Assembly (NCBI GenBank): GCA_024958655.1
Contig: JANWUR010000005.1
Coordinates: 113,489 to 177,488, forward strand
Origin: Cyanobium sp. FGCU6
GTDB taxonomy: Bacteria > Cyanobacteriota > Cyanobacteriia > PCC-6307 > Cyanobiaceae
Reading direction: 5' to 3'
DNA length: 64,000 nucleotides
Shown: positions 15,995 to 24,878 of the stretch, piece after piece
How positions within the stretch are numbered: the stretch's first letter is position 1
How the letters are laid out: each line of letters begins with the position of its first letter
Program-made: the position numbers and the translations under genes
Notes under the pieces: generated by a model
Database searches by the model: none
Seen by the model: only the letters and a program-made list of their open reading frames with translations
What the model was told of the DNA's origin: nothing

Positions 15995-17065
15995 TCAGGG
16001 TAGGTCGACCGCATAGGCCAGGCCCGCAAACAGGCGGCGCCGCAGGCGCCAGGTGTGGCCGTGGGCCAGGTGGGCGTTCCAGCTGAGCAGGCTGATGCGG
16101 GCGGCAGAGGCGGGTAGCACTCCCGCCAGCACCGCACGGTGCTGCAACCTCAGGCGGCGGCGCCCGCGGCGCAGGTTGTGGTTGCGCACCCGCAGCCGGC
16201 CGGGCCGCACCACGAAGCCCACAAAGCTGGCGCCCTCGCGGCAGCGGCGGATCTGGGTTTTCACCGGATGGGCACGCAGGCGCAGGGCGGCCAGCTCCTG
16301 CTCCATCAGGGCCCGGGCCCGGTGCAGCGGCCCCGGGTGATCGGCGAACAGGGCCAGGTCATCCACGTAGCGCAGATAGGCCCAAATCCCCGGCAGGGCG
16401 CTGAGGCTGTGGTCGAGGGCGTTGAGGTGGAGGTTGGCCAGGAACTGGCTGGTGAGGTTGCCGATCGGCAGGCCGCGGGGCCGCTGCAGGGGCGTGAGCA
16501 GGGTGTCGCCGGGGAAGGCATCAAGGGCCGGGCCGTGGCTGGCGCCGTTGGCCAGGATCTGATCGAGCAGCCAGAGGGTGCCGGGGCAGGCGATGGCGGC
16601 CGAGAGCTGGGCCCGCAGGATGGTGAGATCAATGCTGGGGAAATAGAGGCGGATGTCGGCCTGGAGAACCCAGCGATGGCGGGCCGCCGCGGCGGAGAAG
16701 CGGCGCAGGGCGCGGTGGCTGCCGTAGCCGATGCGGTTGGCATGGCTGCCGCGGTGGAAGCGGCGCTCGAGCGGCGGCACGATCGCGGCGCAGAGGGCGT
16801 GGTGCACCACCCGATCGCGGTAGGGGGCGGCGCTGATCAGGCGCGGCTTGGGATCGCGGATGCTGAACTGGCGGTAGGGGCCGGGGCGATAGGAGAAGCT
16901 GCGCAGCTCCTCCTGCAGGCCCAGCAGCTCGGCTTCGAGGTTGGCGTTGAAGGCCAGCACCGCCGGCCGGTAGCGCTTGCCCCGCTGGGCGCGGCGGGCG
17001 GCGGCCTGCAGGCTGGCGAAGCTGGTGAGGCGCGGGTAGAGGTGGCGCAGGGGCGGCACGCTCAT
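15995..17065 (-). CDS. DGR reverse transcriptase
   Basis: 356 residues, a typical length for DGR RTs. Motifs: KPRLISAAPYRDRVVHHAL (RT1-2), VLQADIRLYFPSID (RT3, catalytic Asp), RGLPIGNLTSQFLANLHL (RT4, ~residue 200; the IGNLTSQ form is characteristic of DGR RTs), YLRYVDDLALF (RT5, catalytic YVDD ~230) and FVGFVVRPGR. It copies the TR RNA with adenine misincorporation and delivers the cDNA to VRs. It starts 4 nt after the Avd stop and is followed at once by the TR, giving the order Avd-RT-TR. No intron-maturase or endonuclease domain, so it is not a group II intron RT. Confidence 0.96.
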   Translation of the reverse strand: MSVPPLRHLYPRLTSFASLQAAARRAQRGKRYRPAVLAFNANLEAELLGLQEELRSFSYRPGPYRQFSIRDPKPRLISAAPYRDRVVHHALCAAIVPPLERRFHRGSHANRIGYGSHRALRRFSAAAARHRWVLQADIRLYFPSIDLTILRAQLSAAIACPGTLWLLDQILANGASHGPALDAFPGDTLLTPLQRPRGLPIGNLTSQFLANLHLNALDHSLSALPGIWAYLRYVDDLALFADHPGPLHRARALMEQELAALRLRAHPVKTQIRRCREGASFVGFVVRPGRLRVRNHNLRRGRRRLRLQHRAVLAGVLPASAARISLLSWNAHLAHGHTWRLRRRLFAGLAYAVDLP

Positions 17066-17069
17066 CGGC

Positions 17070-17504
17070 TCAGGCGGGCCGGCGCTGCTGGGAGAGCCAG
17101 GCGCTGTGCTGGCGGCCGATGGCGGTGATCAGGCGGCTGGCGTGCTCGTAGCGGCGCAGGTCGATCAGCTGGAAATCATGGAGCAGGCGCGTTTGCAGCT
17201 GGATCAGCTGGATGCGGCCGCGCAGGGGTTCGAGGATCGCCAGCCGCTCGCGCTGGAAGCGGGCCAGGGCCAGCTGCTCCAGCAACTCATAGAGGTTGGC
17301 CACCAGCCGGTCGCCCAGGCCGTGGCGGTGCAGCCGCGGCAGGCGGTGCAGGATCGGAATGAACCAGCGGATCAGCTCCAGGGTGGCCTCCTGGATCGGC
17401 AGGTCGGCGGTGGAGGGGGCGGAGGAGCTGGAGCTGGGTGCATCAGAGGGCATGGGGCAGGGCGCAGAGCTGGCACAGCGAGGAGTCGGTGCCATGGTCA
17501 GCAA
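17070..17504 (-). CDS. avd: Accessory variability determinant (Avd-like four-helix protein)
   Basis: 144 residues (shorter starts at Met4 or Met18 are possible; the Ser/Pro-rich N-terminus looks disordered). The body is all-helical and basic, with ELIRWFIPILHRLPRLHRHGLGDRL, the Avd/23S-IVP-family pattern W-x3-L-x3-P-R-x6-LGDR. Avd forms a pentameric barrel that binds the RT and template RNA and is needed for retrohoming. Its position directly upstream of the RT supports the call. Confidence 0.88.
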   Translation of the reverse strand: MLTMAPTPRCASSAPCPMPSDAPSSSSSAPSTADLPIQEATLELIRWFIPILHRLPRLHRHGLGDRLVANLYELLEQLALARFQRERLAILEPLRGRIQLIQLQTRLLHDFQLIDLRRYEHASRLITAIGRQHSAWLSQQRRPA

Positions 17505-17530
17505 GACGTGGCACGCCTACTGTGACCAGC

Positions 17531-17794
17531 ATGGAACAGGCCGGTGCGGTGGTGGAGGTGAGCCTGGGGCGCCAGGGGCGCCTGGTGATCCCAGCCGCCC
17601 TGCGCCGATCGCTGGGCCTCAGCGAAGGCGACACCCTGGTGGCGCGGCAGGAGGAAGGCCGGCTGGTGCTGGAAAAGCCCGAGGCGATCAAACAGCGCCT
17701 GCGCGCGCGCTTCGCCAGGGTGCCGGCCGAACGGCAGCTGGTGGATGAACTGCTGGCGGAACGGCGCCAGGAGGCACTCCGGGAAGGGGCGTGA
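17531..17794 (+). CDS. AbrB/SpoVT-type antitoxin
   Basis: 87 residues from ATG 17531: VVEVSLGRQGRLVIPAALRRSLGLSEGDTLVARQEEGRLVLE, the swapped-hairpin AbrB fold used by many VapB/MazE antitoxins. The C-terminal helix would contact the toxin. Its stop overlaps the vapC start (TGATG at 17792-17796). It is divergent from Avd. Confidence 0.88.
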   Translation: MEQAGAVVEVSLGRQGRLVIPAALRRSLGLSEGDTLVARQEEGRLVLEKPEAIKQRLRARFARVPAERQLVDELLAERRQEALREGA

Positions 17795-18174
17795 TGCGGG
17801 TGGTGCTGGATGCCTCGGCCCTGCTGGCCTATCTGCGGGCGGAGCCCGGATCCGAGGCGGTGGATGGCGAGCTGGGATCGGCGCTGATCACCAGCGTGAA
17901 CTGGGCTGAGGTGCTGCAGAAATCCCTGTCTGCCGGCGTGGAGGTGGAGGGCTTGCGCCAGGAGCTGCAGGCCCTTGGCCTGGCAGTGGAGCCGTTCTCA
18001 GCCGGAGATGCCGACACGGCCGCCCTGCTCTGGCCCCAGACGCGACATCTCGGCTTGTCGCTGGGGGATCGCGCCTGCCTGAGCCTGGCGCTGCGCCTCA
18101 ACCTGCCGGTGCTCACCTGTGATCGCATCTGGGCCGAGCTGACCCTGCCGCTGCGGATTCAGCTGCTGCGCTGA
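17794..18174 (+). CDS. vapC: VapC toxin, PIN-domain ribonuclease
   Basis: 126 residues from ATG 17794 (GTG 17791 also possible): VVLDASALLAYLRAEPGSE (first Asp), SVNWAEVLQK (Glu), GDRACLSLALRLNLPVLTCDR (Asp pair). An intact PIN nuclease of the type whose remnants lie at 10244, 30030 and probably 7655. Convergent with the vWA-WD40-FGE-VR gene, separated only by the VR 3'-flank repeat. Confidence 0.88.
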   Translation: MRVVLDASALLAYLRAEPGSEAVDGELGSALITSVNWAEVLQKSLSAGVEVEGLRQELQALGLAVEPFSAGDADTAALLWPQTRHLGLSLGDRACLSLALRLNLPVLTCDRIWAELTLPLRIQLLR

Positions 18175-18206
18175 AAGGGGCTGACGTAGCGGCGTCCAGA
18201 AATCGA

Positions 18207-18340
18207 GGCGCCTGCGGCGCCAATGGAGGCAGCCAACAACCGCATGGCCAAGCAAGCAATCAACAGCCACAAGCCAACAACCAGGGTTAAGAAACAGCCA
18301 GTGTTGAGGGATTGATGGATTAAGAGTTAAGGGAAGGGCC
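18207..18340. repeat. VR 3'-flank repeat with GGCGCC palindrome, copy 4
   Basis: Palindrome GGCGCC-TGC-GGCGCC at 18207-18221, then the CAACAGCC-rich flank (slightly longer here, about 119 bp) up to the VR of the vWA-WD40-FGE gene. Confidence 0.88.
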
Positions 18341-21300
18341 CTGGGGGAGGCAGACCACACGGATCCCGACGTCGTTGCTGGCATAGCCTGGCCGGTTGCG
18401 GCTGCGGTGAGCCGAGCGGCAGTCACCGGGGTTGTAGCTCCAGGAGCCGCCGCGCAGCAGCCTGCGTTGTTCATCACTCACATTGTCGTTCTGTTCCTTG
18501 TTTGCGGCTGTATTTTTTCGCTCCGGCATGTTTTCCCAGGCGCTGCCATCCTTTGGTGCTCCCTCATAAGACTCATGCCAGTGATCCTGGCACCATTCCC
18601 GCACGTTGCCGTGCATGTCATGCAGACCCCAGGCGCTGGCGGGGAACATCCCCACAGGAGTGGTCTGTTGTCGATACTCTCCCTTCGGACCGTTCGCATA
18701 GGTGGAGCTGCCGTCGTAGTTGGCTAGCTCCGGTGTGATCGTGGCCCCAAAATGAAAGGACGTGGTCGTACCCGCTCGACAGGCGTATTCCCACTGCGCC
18801 TCGCTGGGGAGGGTGTAATAGCGGCCTGTGCGTTGGCTCAGACGGTTGCAAAATTCGCTTGCATCCAGCCAGCTCACATTGTCGACGGGGCGCTGATCAC
18901 TGGTGGTTTCTCCCTCCAGCAGGGAAAAACGGCCGTCGCCGCCGTAACCACTGGCCTTTTGATTACTGCGCGGCTGAAAGAACGACGGCTCCGGGTCCAA
19001 CTCCCGCCCCCAGCTCTCGCCAGGCCGCTGCTTCCAGAGGGCCACCTGCCGCCACTGGGCCTGGGTGATCGGCGTTTGACTCATGAAGAAGCTCTCCAGC
19101 GTCACCTCATGCTGGGGGCCTTCGTCATCAAATCTCTCGGGTTCATCGGGGGGGGAGCCCATCAGAAAGCTACCCGCCGGGATCTCCACGAGGGTGAGAG
19201 CCAGAGGATCGGGCCGTTCTACGACAGCACCCAAGGGGAGGTGGTCGCGCTGCAGCGGTTCGTGAAAACCCCAGGCCGTTGCTTCCTGCGAAGAAAAACC
19301 CACCACTGGATCGGGTCTTGGCAAGGGATCGGCGATCGCCTGCCACACCAGGATGCGCCCGTCTTCGGCTGAGGCGATGAGGCGGCCATCGGCAAGTAGC
19401 CCCAGAGCTTGCACAGGCTCACTGTTGCCCTCCAGGATCTGTTGGCAATCACCGTTGGCCAAATTCCAGATCCGGATCGTTCCATCACTGGAGGCGCTCG
19501 CCAGCAAACCATTCGCCAGCATCAGCAGAGCCCTGATCCCGTCCTGATGGCCCTGGAAATCGGCCAAACAGGCACCACTGGAAGGATCCCAGAGGCGGAT
19601 TGTGTGATCCTCGGAGCCCGAGGCGAGGCGGCCATCAGAAAGTACCGCCAATGTATTCACCGCCCCCTGATGCCCCTCAAGCATTGCCTCGGCGAGCCCT
19701 GTAGAGGAATCCCAGAAGCGGATCGTTCCATCGTCATTGCCGAAAGACAGGCGGCCATCAGGGAGCACCGCCAGGGCGTTCACGCCGCTGTCCCGCCCCA
19801 GCACGGCCGACGACCAGGAACCACCAGCCGTCTCCCTGACCTGGATGGTGGAATCACGGGAACCCGAAGCCAGGCGGCCATCAGGGAACACTGCCAGGGC
19901 CGTCACCCGGTCCTGATGCTCCTCGATCACCCCCAGGCAGGAGCCGCTGGCGAGATCCCAAAGCCGGATGGTGCGATCGCCAGAGCCCGAGGCCAGGCGC
20001 CCGTCTGGAAGCAGCGCAAGGGCGAACACCCCATCCCGATGCCCCCGCAACACTGGCGAGACGGAGCCACTGGCAGGGTCCCAGAGGCGGATGCCGCCAT
20101 CGGCCGATCCCGCAGCGAGGCGACCATCCGGTAAACCGATCAGTGCCGTCACAGCGGCAGCAGCGCTCGGCTCCCTCAACACCATCTGGGGCGTGAAGGA
20201 ACTTGCAACAGCACGGCCGGGGCTGAACTGCGAAGCCACGCGTGCCGTGAGGAAAGTGATCCGTTGCAGCTCCAGCTGCACCAACCAGGCTGCGGTGATG
20301 GAGACCAGCTCGGTCTGCGGCACATCCACAACGGCGGCTGTTTCGAAAGCCACAGGCTGGAACTTCATCGAGGCGGGCCAGAGCGGCGTGGGGCCCCTGC
20401 CCCCTGCCGCACGCAACTGCCGCGCAATCTCACGGAAGGGCTGGCCTGGCAGGCGATCAAGCCTGTCCGCCGCGAGATTGGCGAAATGCGCCAACCCGGA
20501 AGCGTCCACGCTTTCCGCTGCTCTCGGATCAGAGAGCAGGGTCTCAAAGGTGGGGCCTCTCCCCTGGCGTGCCAGGCGACGTTCCACCACATCGGTGATC
20601 GATTGAATCACCGCCACTCGTGCCCTGGGCTCCAACTGCGGCTCCAGTAGGGTCTGAACGGCAGGCAGGAGCTCAAACTGCACCGCATCAGGGCCTATGG
20701 CCGCCTGCCCCTCTCGTCGGCACACAAGTCCGCTGACCAGAACCTCTGCCAGTGGCAAGGGGTCGCTCAGGTCAGGTAGTTCCGCAGCCATCAAGAGCCG
20801 CAGCACCGGCAACGTAAGCAGAGGTGCTGCGGCCATCAGCAATATCAGACGCTGGGCCTCGGGGCTTGCCTGTTGGCGAAACGTCTGCCAGAGAGATTCC
20901 GCCTCAGCAGCAGGATCATCAGAAGAACGTGGAGACGTTACGGGAGAGATTGGAATCTGTTGGCGGTCGGCAACAGGCATCACAGTCCCGCCAGTGCGGG
21001 CTAAGCCATCACCCATCACCAGCGCACCCCAAGGTGCCAGATCGCGTGGATTCAGTGATAGCACCGGCAGCTTCAGCCCTGTGGGCATGGGTAGCTGTGA
21101 AGACCTCAGCCGCCGCCTTGGGTCAAGAGTGGAGACAGCAACCGCTTGGTAGCCACTGTTTGGCCCCAGACCCAGCCTGTTGCTCAGTGTGACTGCAATT
21201 CCACGTCGCAGGGCTGTACGCACGCGATAGCGGAGCGGCAAGGTATGCAGCACCGCCAGGGGTTGCCGCTCAGCAATCTGTTCAAGCCAGCGCGCCATTG

Positions 21301-22153
21301 AGCCATCCCACCAGTGACGCCCCGCCGTATCGCTTAGAACCAGGGTGAGGAGCGTGGGTTGCGACGTGCGCTGGCCGATAGCTCGTTGATGGGTGGTGGG
21401 ATCGAGGTGCTTCAGCTCGAACTGCAGCAACGACACACGCGCAAATGCCTGACTACTCGCCAATACGCGCTGGAATTCCTCTGCAAGCGGTTGCCATACC
21501 GCCATCGCCACGCCGGCATCGAGCCAGATCTCAACATCCACAGCGGCAGACATGCGTGGCCGCAGAACGGGCCATGGCCGCCCCAGTTCAGCACTGCGTT
21601 CAGCTGTTCGCGGCTCATCCAGCACACGCCAGTGAGGATGGGGCTGTTTCTGAAGCAGTGGGCGCAAAGCCGCAAGAAGCGTCAGCGGACGCGACAGCAT
21701 GGGCTCCTGCCGCAACAGCAGCGGTACAAATCCCTTGCGACGCCTCAGTCGTTCGCGTACATCGTCGTCATCGGGCAGCTGTGACTCGGCAAACAATCCA
21801 GCCGTGGGTTTCTCCTTCTCTCCGTCAGCCGATGGTGGCTCTGGGAAAGGCGTTGCTGCGAAAGGGTCCGGCGGTCGCTTGTCCAGACCATGCTCTGAAC
21901 TTCTGATACGTTCATCAGAGATGGTGCCTTCGGACTTCCCAATACCTTCAGGGTGATTCTCCTCACCGATAACCCTGTTTCCAGGATCAAGTTTGGCAGC
22001 AACAAACCGGTTCGGTATGGCACAGCCACTCATGCTGGCCTGTAGCCACAGCCAATCAGCGATGCCTCGTGCATCGCAGGGATCACCACCTTGATCTTCC
22101 CACCAGCCGAGCAGTGCTTCCAAATTTGCAGCGCACTGCTCAGCCACTGGCAC
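18320..22153 (-). CDS. vWA-like-WD40-FGE protein, DGR target of a MoxR/VMAP ternary system
   Basis: 1277 residues. After an N-terminal segment, ~145-375 resembles the vWA-like/SAV_2336 region of MoxR-vWA systems (LTLLAALRPLLQK, PVLRPRMSAAVDVEIWLDAG, VLSDTAGRHWWDG). A helical linker follows, then about seven WD40 blades at ~665-935 (LPDGRLASGSGDRTIRLWD type), then an FGE domain from ~985 (IPAGSFLMGSPPDEPER, SEAQWEYACRAGTTT, LHDMHGNVREWCQDHW). Residues 1232-1271 are the VR, then GPSLNS-stop. The start overlaps the moxR gene by 14 nt. Plausible role: scaffold and sensor in which the VR-bearing domain recognises a target and the MoxR ATPase remodels the complex with the TIR-VMAP partner. vWA assignment is by pattern; the MIDAS is not clearly complete. 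Confidence 0.85.
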   Translation of the reverse strand: MPVAEQCAANLEALLGWWEDQGGDPCDARGIADWLWLQASMSGCAIPNRFVAAKLDPGNRVIGEENHPEGIGKSEGTISDERIRSSEHGLDKRPPDPFAATPFPEPPSADGEKEKPTAGLFAESQLPDDDDVRERLRRRKGFVPLLLRQEPMLSRPLTLLAALRPLLQKQPHPHWRVLDEPRTAERSAELGRPWPVLRPRMSAAVDVEIWLDAGVAMAVWQPLAEEFQRVLASSQAFARVSLLQFELKHLDPTTHQRAIGQRTSQPTLLTLVLSDTAGRHWWDGSMARWLEQIAERQPLAVLHTLPLRYRVRTALRRGIAVTLSNRLGLGPNSGYQAVAVSTLDPRRRLRSSQLPMPTGLKLPVLSLNPRDLAPWGALVMGDGLARTGGTVMPVADRQQIPISPVTSPRSSDDPAAEAESLWQTFRQQASPEAQRLILLMAAAPLLTLPVLRLLMAAELPDLSDPLPLAEVLVSGLVCRREGQAAIGPDAVQFELLPAVQTLLEPQLEPRARVAVIQSITDVVERRLARQGRGPTFETLLSDPRAAESVDASGLAHFANLAADRLDRLPGQPFREIARQLRAAGGRGPTPLWPASMKFQPVAFETAAVVDVPQTELVSITAAWLVQLELQRITFLTARVASQFSPGRAVASSFTPQMVLREPSAAAAVTALIGLPDGRLAAGSADGGIRLWDPASGSVSPVLRGHRDGVFALALLPDGRLASGSGDRTIRLWDLASGSCLGVIEEHQDRVTALAVFPDGRLASGSRDSTIQVRETAGGSWSSAVLGRDSGVNALAVLPDGRLSFGNDDGTIRFWDSSTGLAEAMLEGHQGAVNTLAVLSDGRLASGSEDHTIRLWDPSSGACLADFQGHQDGIRALLMLANGLLASASSDGTIRIWNLANGDCQQILEGNSEPVQALGLLADGRLIASAEDGRILVWQAIADPLPRPDPVVGFSSQEATAWGFHEPLQRDHLPLGAVVERPDPLALTLVEIPAGSFLMGSPPDEPERFDDEGPQHEVTLESFFMSQTPITQAQWRQVALWKQRPGESWGRELDPEPSFFQPRSNQKASGYGGDGRFSLLEGETTSDQRPVDNVSWLDASEFCNRLSQRTGRYYTLPSEAQWEYACRAGTTTSFHFGATITPELANYDGSSTYANGPKGEYRQQTTPVGMFPASAWGLHDMHGNVREWCQDHWHESYEGAPKDGSAWENMPERKNTAANKEQNDNVSDEQRRLLRGGSWSYNPGDCRSAHRSRNRPGYASNDVGIRVVCLPQGPSLNS
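18341..18460 (-). other. DGR variable repeat VR3
   Basis: 120 bp aligned to the TR: 12 differences, 10 at TR adenines (AAC to AGC, TAC, GAC; CAC to CGC; CAG to CGG; AAT to TAT; AGG to GG-). Two are elsewhere: G to T in the AGG codon, and T to A giving VGI instead of VGF. Several AAC codons are unchanged. Confidence 0.95.
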
Positions 22154-23219
22154 TCAAGCGCTTGAAGAGAATCTCTGCCAACGCTTTCATCTGTTCCTGG
22201 CTGGGTCGTCTATCCTCTGGCCCGCTGAGCAGATGCAGTGCATTGAGGAGTTGATCAGTCGCGCGGTCGAGCTGACCATCCTCACCGAGGAAATCATCAA
22301 TTTGCTTTAAGGCAGTCTCCTCATCCAGCCCTTTCTTGGAGAGATCATCACCAAAGTGCTGACGTGCCACATCCAGCAAGGTTTCGCGGCGGGATGGGGT
22401 GGGCATCTCTACACGAATGCAGCGACGATGAAAGGCTGGTGGGAAGTCGCGCTCACGATTGGAGGTCATCACCACAATCGGAAAGGCTCGGCATTGCACG
22501 CGGCCCGCCTCAATCGAGGCGCGGCAGTCTGGATCGTCTGTATCCAGCTCGGCCTGATGACTGTTTGAAGCGCGTGCTTCACGGCGTAGCTGAGGAATTT
22601 CGAAAGACCCTTCCTCAAACAGATTCAAGAGTTCATTGGGCAATTGCAGATCCGACTTATCAATCTCGTCAATCAATAGCACTCGAGGCTCCTCAAAGGG
22701 CAAAAAAGCTGTTCCCAAAGGCCCAAGTGTGATGAACTCAGCCGTGCTTATCTCGCTACCGGGCTGAGATGCTCGCAGCCTGTCCAGCGCTTCGTAGCGA
22801 TACAAACCTTCCTGCACTTCGCTACGAGGTGTGATTGGCCAGCACAGCACGCGACCCAACCCCAGCTCATGGGCAATGGCATAAGCGAGGCTAGTCTTCC
22901 CGCAGCCTGGGGTTCCTGTCACAAGCAGCGGGCGACGCAGATGAATGGCGGCATTCACCGCAAGGCGCACATCTTCGGCTTCCTGCGTGAGTACCTCACC
23001 ATTGGCCCGTGGCAAGCGAAAAACCCTGCCACGGTCCTGCTGTTTCACAGGCATCGGTGGTGGTGTGTATGGCGACTCAGCCTTTACCTCAAAGCAACGC
23101 CATGGTGGCGGATCGGGCAGCTTCACCTTGGCAGGTTCAGCGTTCTTGATAGCCTTTGAATTGGTGAAAACACCCCAAGGCTGGAGAGAAGCATCACCGT
23201 GGTTTGACGTTGGTGACAT
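22140..23219 (-). CDS. MoxR-type AAA+ ATPase of the ternary system
   Basis: 359 residues. A Pro-rich N-terminus leads to Walker A LLVTGTPGCGKTSLA, Walker B VLLIDEIDKSDLQLPNELL, sensor 1 VVMTSNRERDFPPAF and an arginine-finger-like HRRCIRVEMP. MoxR ATPases act as chaperone-like remodellers with vWA partners. It begins 6 nt after the TIR-VMAP stop, and its 3' end overlaps the vWA-WD40-FGE start by 14 nt, so stoichiometric co-expression is likely. Confidence 0.88.
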   Translation of the reverse strand: MSPTSNHGDASLQPWGVFTNSKAIKNAEPAKVKLPDPPPWRCFEVKAESPYTPPPMPVKQQDRGRVFRLPRANGEVLTQEAEDVRLAVNAAIHLRRPLLVTGTPGCGKTSLAYAIAHELGLGRVLCWPITPRSEVQEGLYRYEALDRLRASQPGSEISTAEFITLGPLGTAFLPFEEPRVLLIDEIDKSDLQLPNELLNLFEEGSFEIPQLRREARASNSHQAELDTDDPDCRASIEAGRVQCRAFPIVVMTSNRERDFPPAFHRRCIRVEMPTPSRRETLLDVARQHFGDDLSKKGLDEETALKQIDDFLGEDGQLDRATDQLLNALHLLSGPEDRRPSQEQMKALAEILFKRLSASG

Positions 23220-23225
23220 AAGGAT

Positions 23226-24878
23226 TTAGGGGCTGACGAGGTCGCTGGCGGTTGCGGCAGAAGCAGGGGCGCGGCTGGGGTGATCCATCAGAAAAACCAG
23301 GTCGTGAATGAGAGGATGGTTGGCAAGACTTCTGCGCCGGATCGCAATTTCCTCAAACCGCGCGCATTCGCATGCTACACCGTCTCCATGCTGATGTCCG
23401 TTTAATGCTGACCCGTAAAGTGCCAAATAATCATGAATCTCCTGTTCCGTTCTCGCCGGTAGGCCATGATGGCACCAGATCGCTACAGGAACCATAGAGA
23501 GCTGCATAGCATCGAGCCAGTCAAGTCTGAGATTCTCATCCTCATCCAGGGGATGAAGCCGCTTGATAGCAACACACATTTCGCTTGTTTCGACGGCATA
23601 CACATTGTCTACTGAGTCAGCGGCACTACCGGAAAGCCATACACCTTCTCCTGTGGCCAAAAGGCGATGCTTCTGCTCGAGTAGAGCCAAGGAGGAACAG
23701 AATGCAGGATCTGAGAAGCGATCCCAGCAGCGCATAACAAAAGAGATCATTGCCGGCAAAGCCCTCGCTTGGCCGACTCGGCTTCGTCGGTCTTTAATTC
23801 TTAGAGTACTCCAGGAAAAGGCGAGTAGCTCAAGGGGAAGAAAGAGTTCCACGACACAAGAGCCCCCAAAGCGCCTGGCTTGAACCCAATCAACCGTGAT
23901 CTGCATCAAGTCGGCGAGGGAAATAAATCCCAGCCCAGGGAGTACATCGGAAGGGACTGAGGCTTCTGCCGTTGCTTTAACAATCTCTCCAATCGGAGCA
24001 GGACTCTTTTTGTCTCCAATAGAACAAGGCTCATAATGTTCTCGATCAGGGCTCTTAAGATAAGGCTGCCAATTGTAGAGAGGCTCGATGGATTCTCCAC
24101 TGGAACCATGGGCCCGTTCCAGAACAATGGCTAAATAATGGATTTGGTTGTTTATGTTTTGTGAGTCAATATCCTGTCCGTTATTACCACTCTGCAACAA
24201 CAACGGATCCATCGCCGCGGCAAAACCTTGTTTTTCCTGCAAGCGTTCCTTCACAAGCGTTCGGATCTTGCTGAAATCGGACTCGCTGATTGCTTCTGCA
24301 CCCCTAGGCATTGCCCGAATGCGTAGAGCCCTGATGAGATCCGGGAGCTTGGCAACAAGTTCTTCAAACCTGTCTACATCTTGCCAGGAATCAGGATTGT
24401 GTTTGCGATCTGGATCCCGCCTGACAAGCCTCTCTCGCTTCTTCTTCGCACGCAAACTCCAGTACTCGTCCAAATCCTCGTCGTCATCCAAGTCAGGCAA
24501 TGCATCATCAAGAATCAGCGCTAGAACATCTTGGCCAAATTCTTCTGCACTGCAATCGCGTCGTCGAAAAGCCTGTAAGAGCTCATCTTTCATGCACCAA
24601 TCCGAGCGCAGAGACTTCTTGCTGATCACAGCGATGATGAGCTGGCTCTTTGCGATATCGGCGGCAAAGGCTTCGATTGAATCGCCGGTTTTCACCAGCT
24701 GCTTATCTCGACCAACACTAATCCCATCCTCTTCGGCAAGCTTGGCGCACAGGGCATTGACAATCTGCTCTCGGTCAGGATGTTCAATTGTCTGCTCACC
24801 AGTCTGATCGGCTGGCACTCGATTGTTCCATGCATAGGAGACATAGACCAGAGGCTTCACAGTCGGAGGGATTGGCAT
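23226..24878 (-). CDS. TIR-VMAP-like protein (effector/adaptor of the ternary system)
   Basis: 550 residues. TIR domain ~10-150: KPLVYVSYAWNN, VGRDKQLVKTGDSIEAF, IIAVISKKSLRSDWCMKDEL with the putative catalytic Glu in KDEL. A spacer follows (~150-235). The C-terminal region has IHYLAIVLERAHG and CVVELFLPLELLAFSW...RSRVGQARALPAMISFVMR, the pattern of the VMAP-C domain (vWA-MoxR-associated protein). The VMAP match is from memory of the family pattern and should be profile-checked. It couples a putative NADase to the MoxR/vWA partners encoded next to it. Lower GC and different codon use than its neighbours suggest transfer. Confidence 0.75.
   Translation of the reverse strand: MPIPPTVKPLVYVSYAWNNRVPADQTGEQTIEHPDREQIVNALCAKLAEEDGISVGRDKQLVKTGDSIEAFAADIAKSQLIIAVISKKSLRSDWCMKDELLQAFRRRDCSAEEFGQDVLALILDDALPDLDDDEDLDEYWSLRAKKKRERLVRRDPDRKHNPDSWQDVDRFEELVAKLPDLIRALRIRAMPRGAEAISESDFSKIRTLVKERLQEKQGFAAAMDPLLLQSGNNGQDIDSQNINNQIHYLAIVLERAHGSSGESIEPLYNWQPYLKSPDREHYEPCSIGDKKSPAPIGEIVKATAEASVPSDVLPGLGFISLADLMQITVDWVQARRFGGSCVVELFLPLELLAFSWSTLRIKDRRSRVGQARALPAMISFVMRCWDRFSDPAFCSSLALLEQKHRLLATGEGVWLSGSAADSVDNVYAVETSEMCVAIKRLHPLDEDENLRLDWLDAMQLSMVPVAIWCHHGLPARTEQEIHDYLALYGSALNGHQHGDGVACECARFEEIAIRRRSLANHPLIHDLVFLMDHPSRAPASAATASDLVSP

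Noticed and set aside
15676-16137. Minus-strand ORF through the TR as a protein gene
   Set aside because: It overlaps the RT end in another frame and has no FGE sequence before the TR; the TR is best seen as template RNA.
15995-17065. RT as part of a group II intron or retron
   Set aside because: No maturase or HNH domain and no intron RNA ends; the IGNLTSQ motif, adjacent Avd and TR with A-biased VRs fit a DGR. No msr/msd-like inverted repeats were seen.
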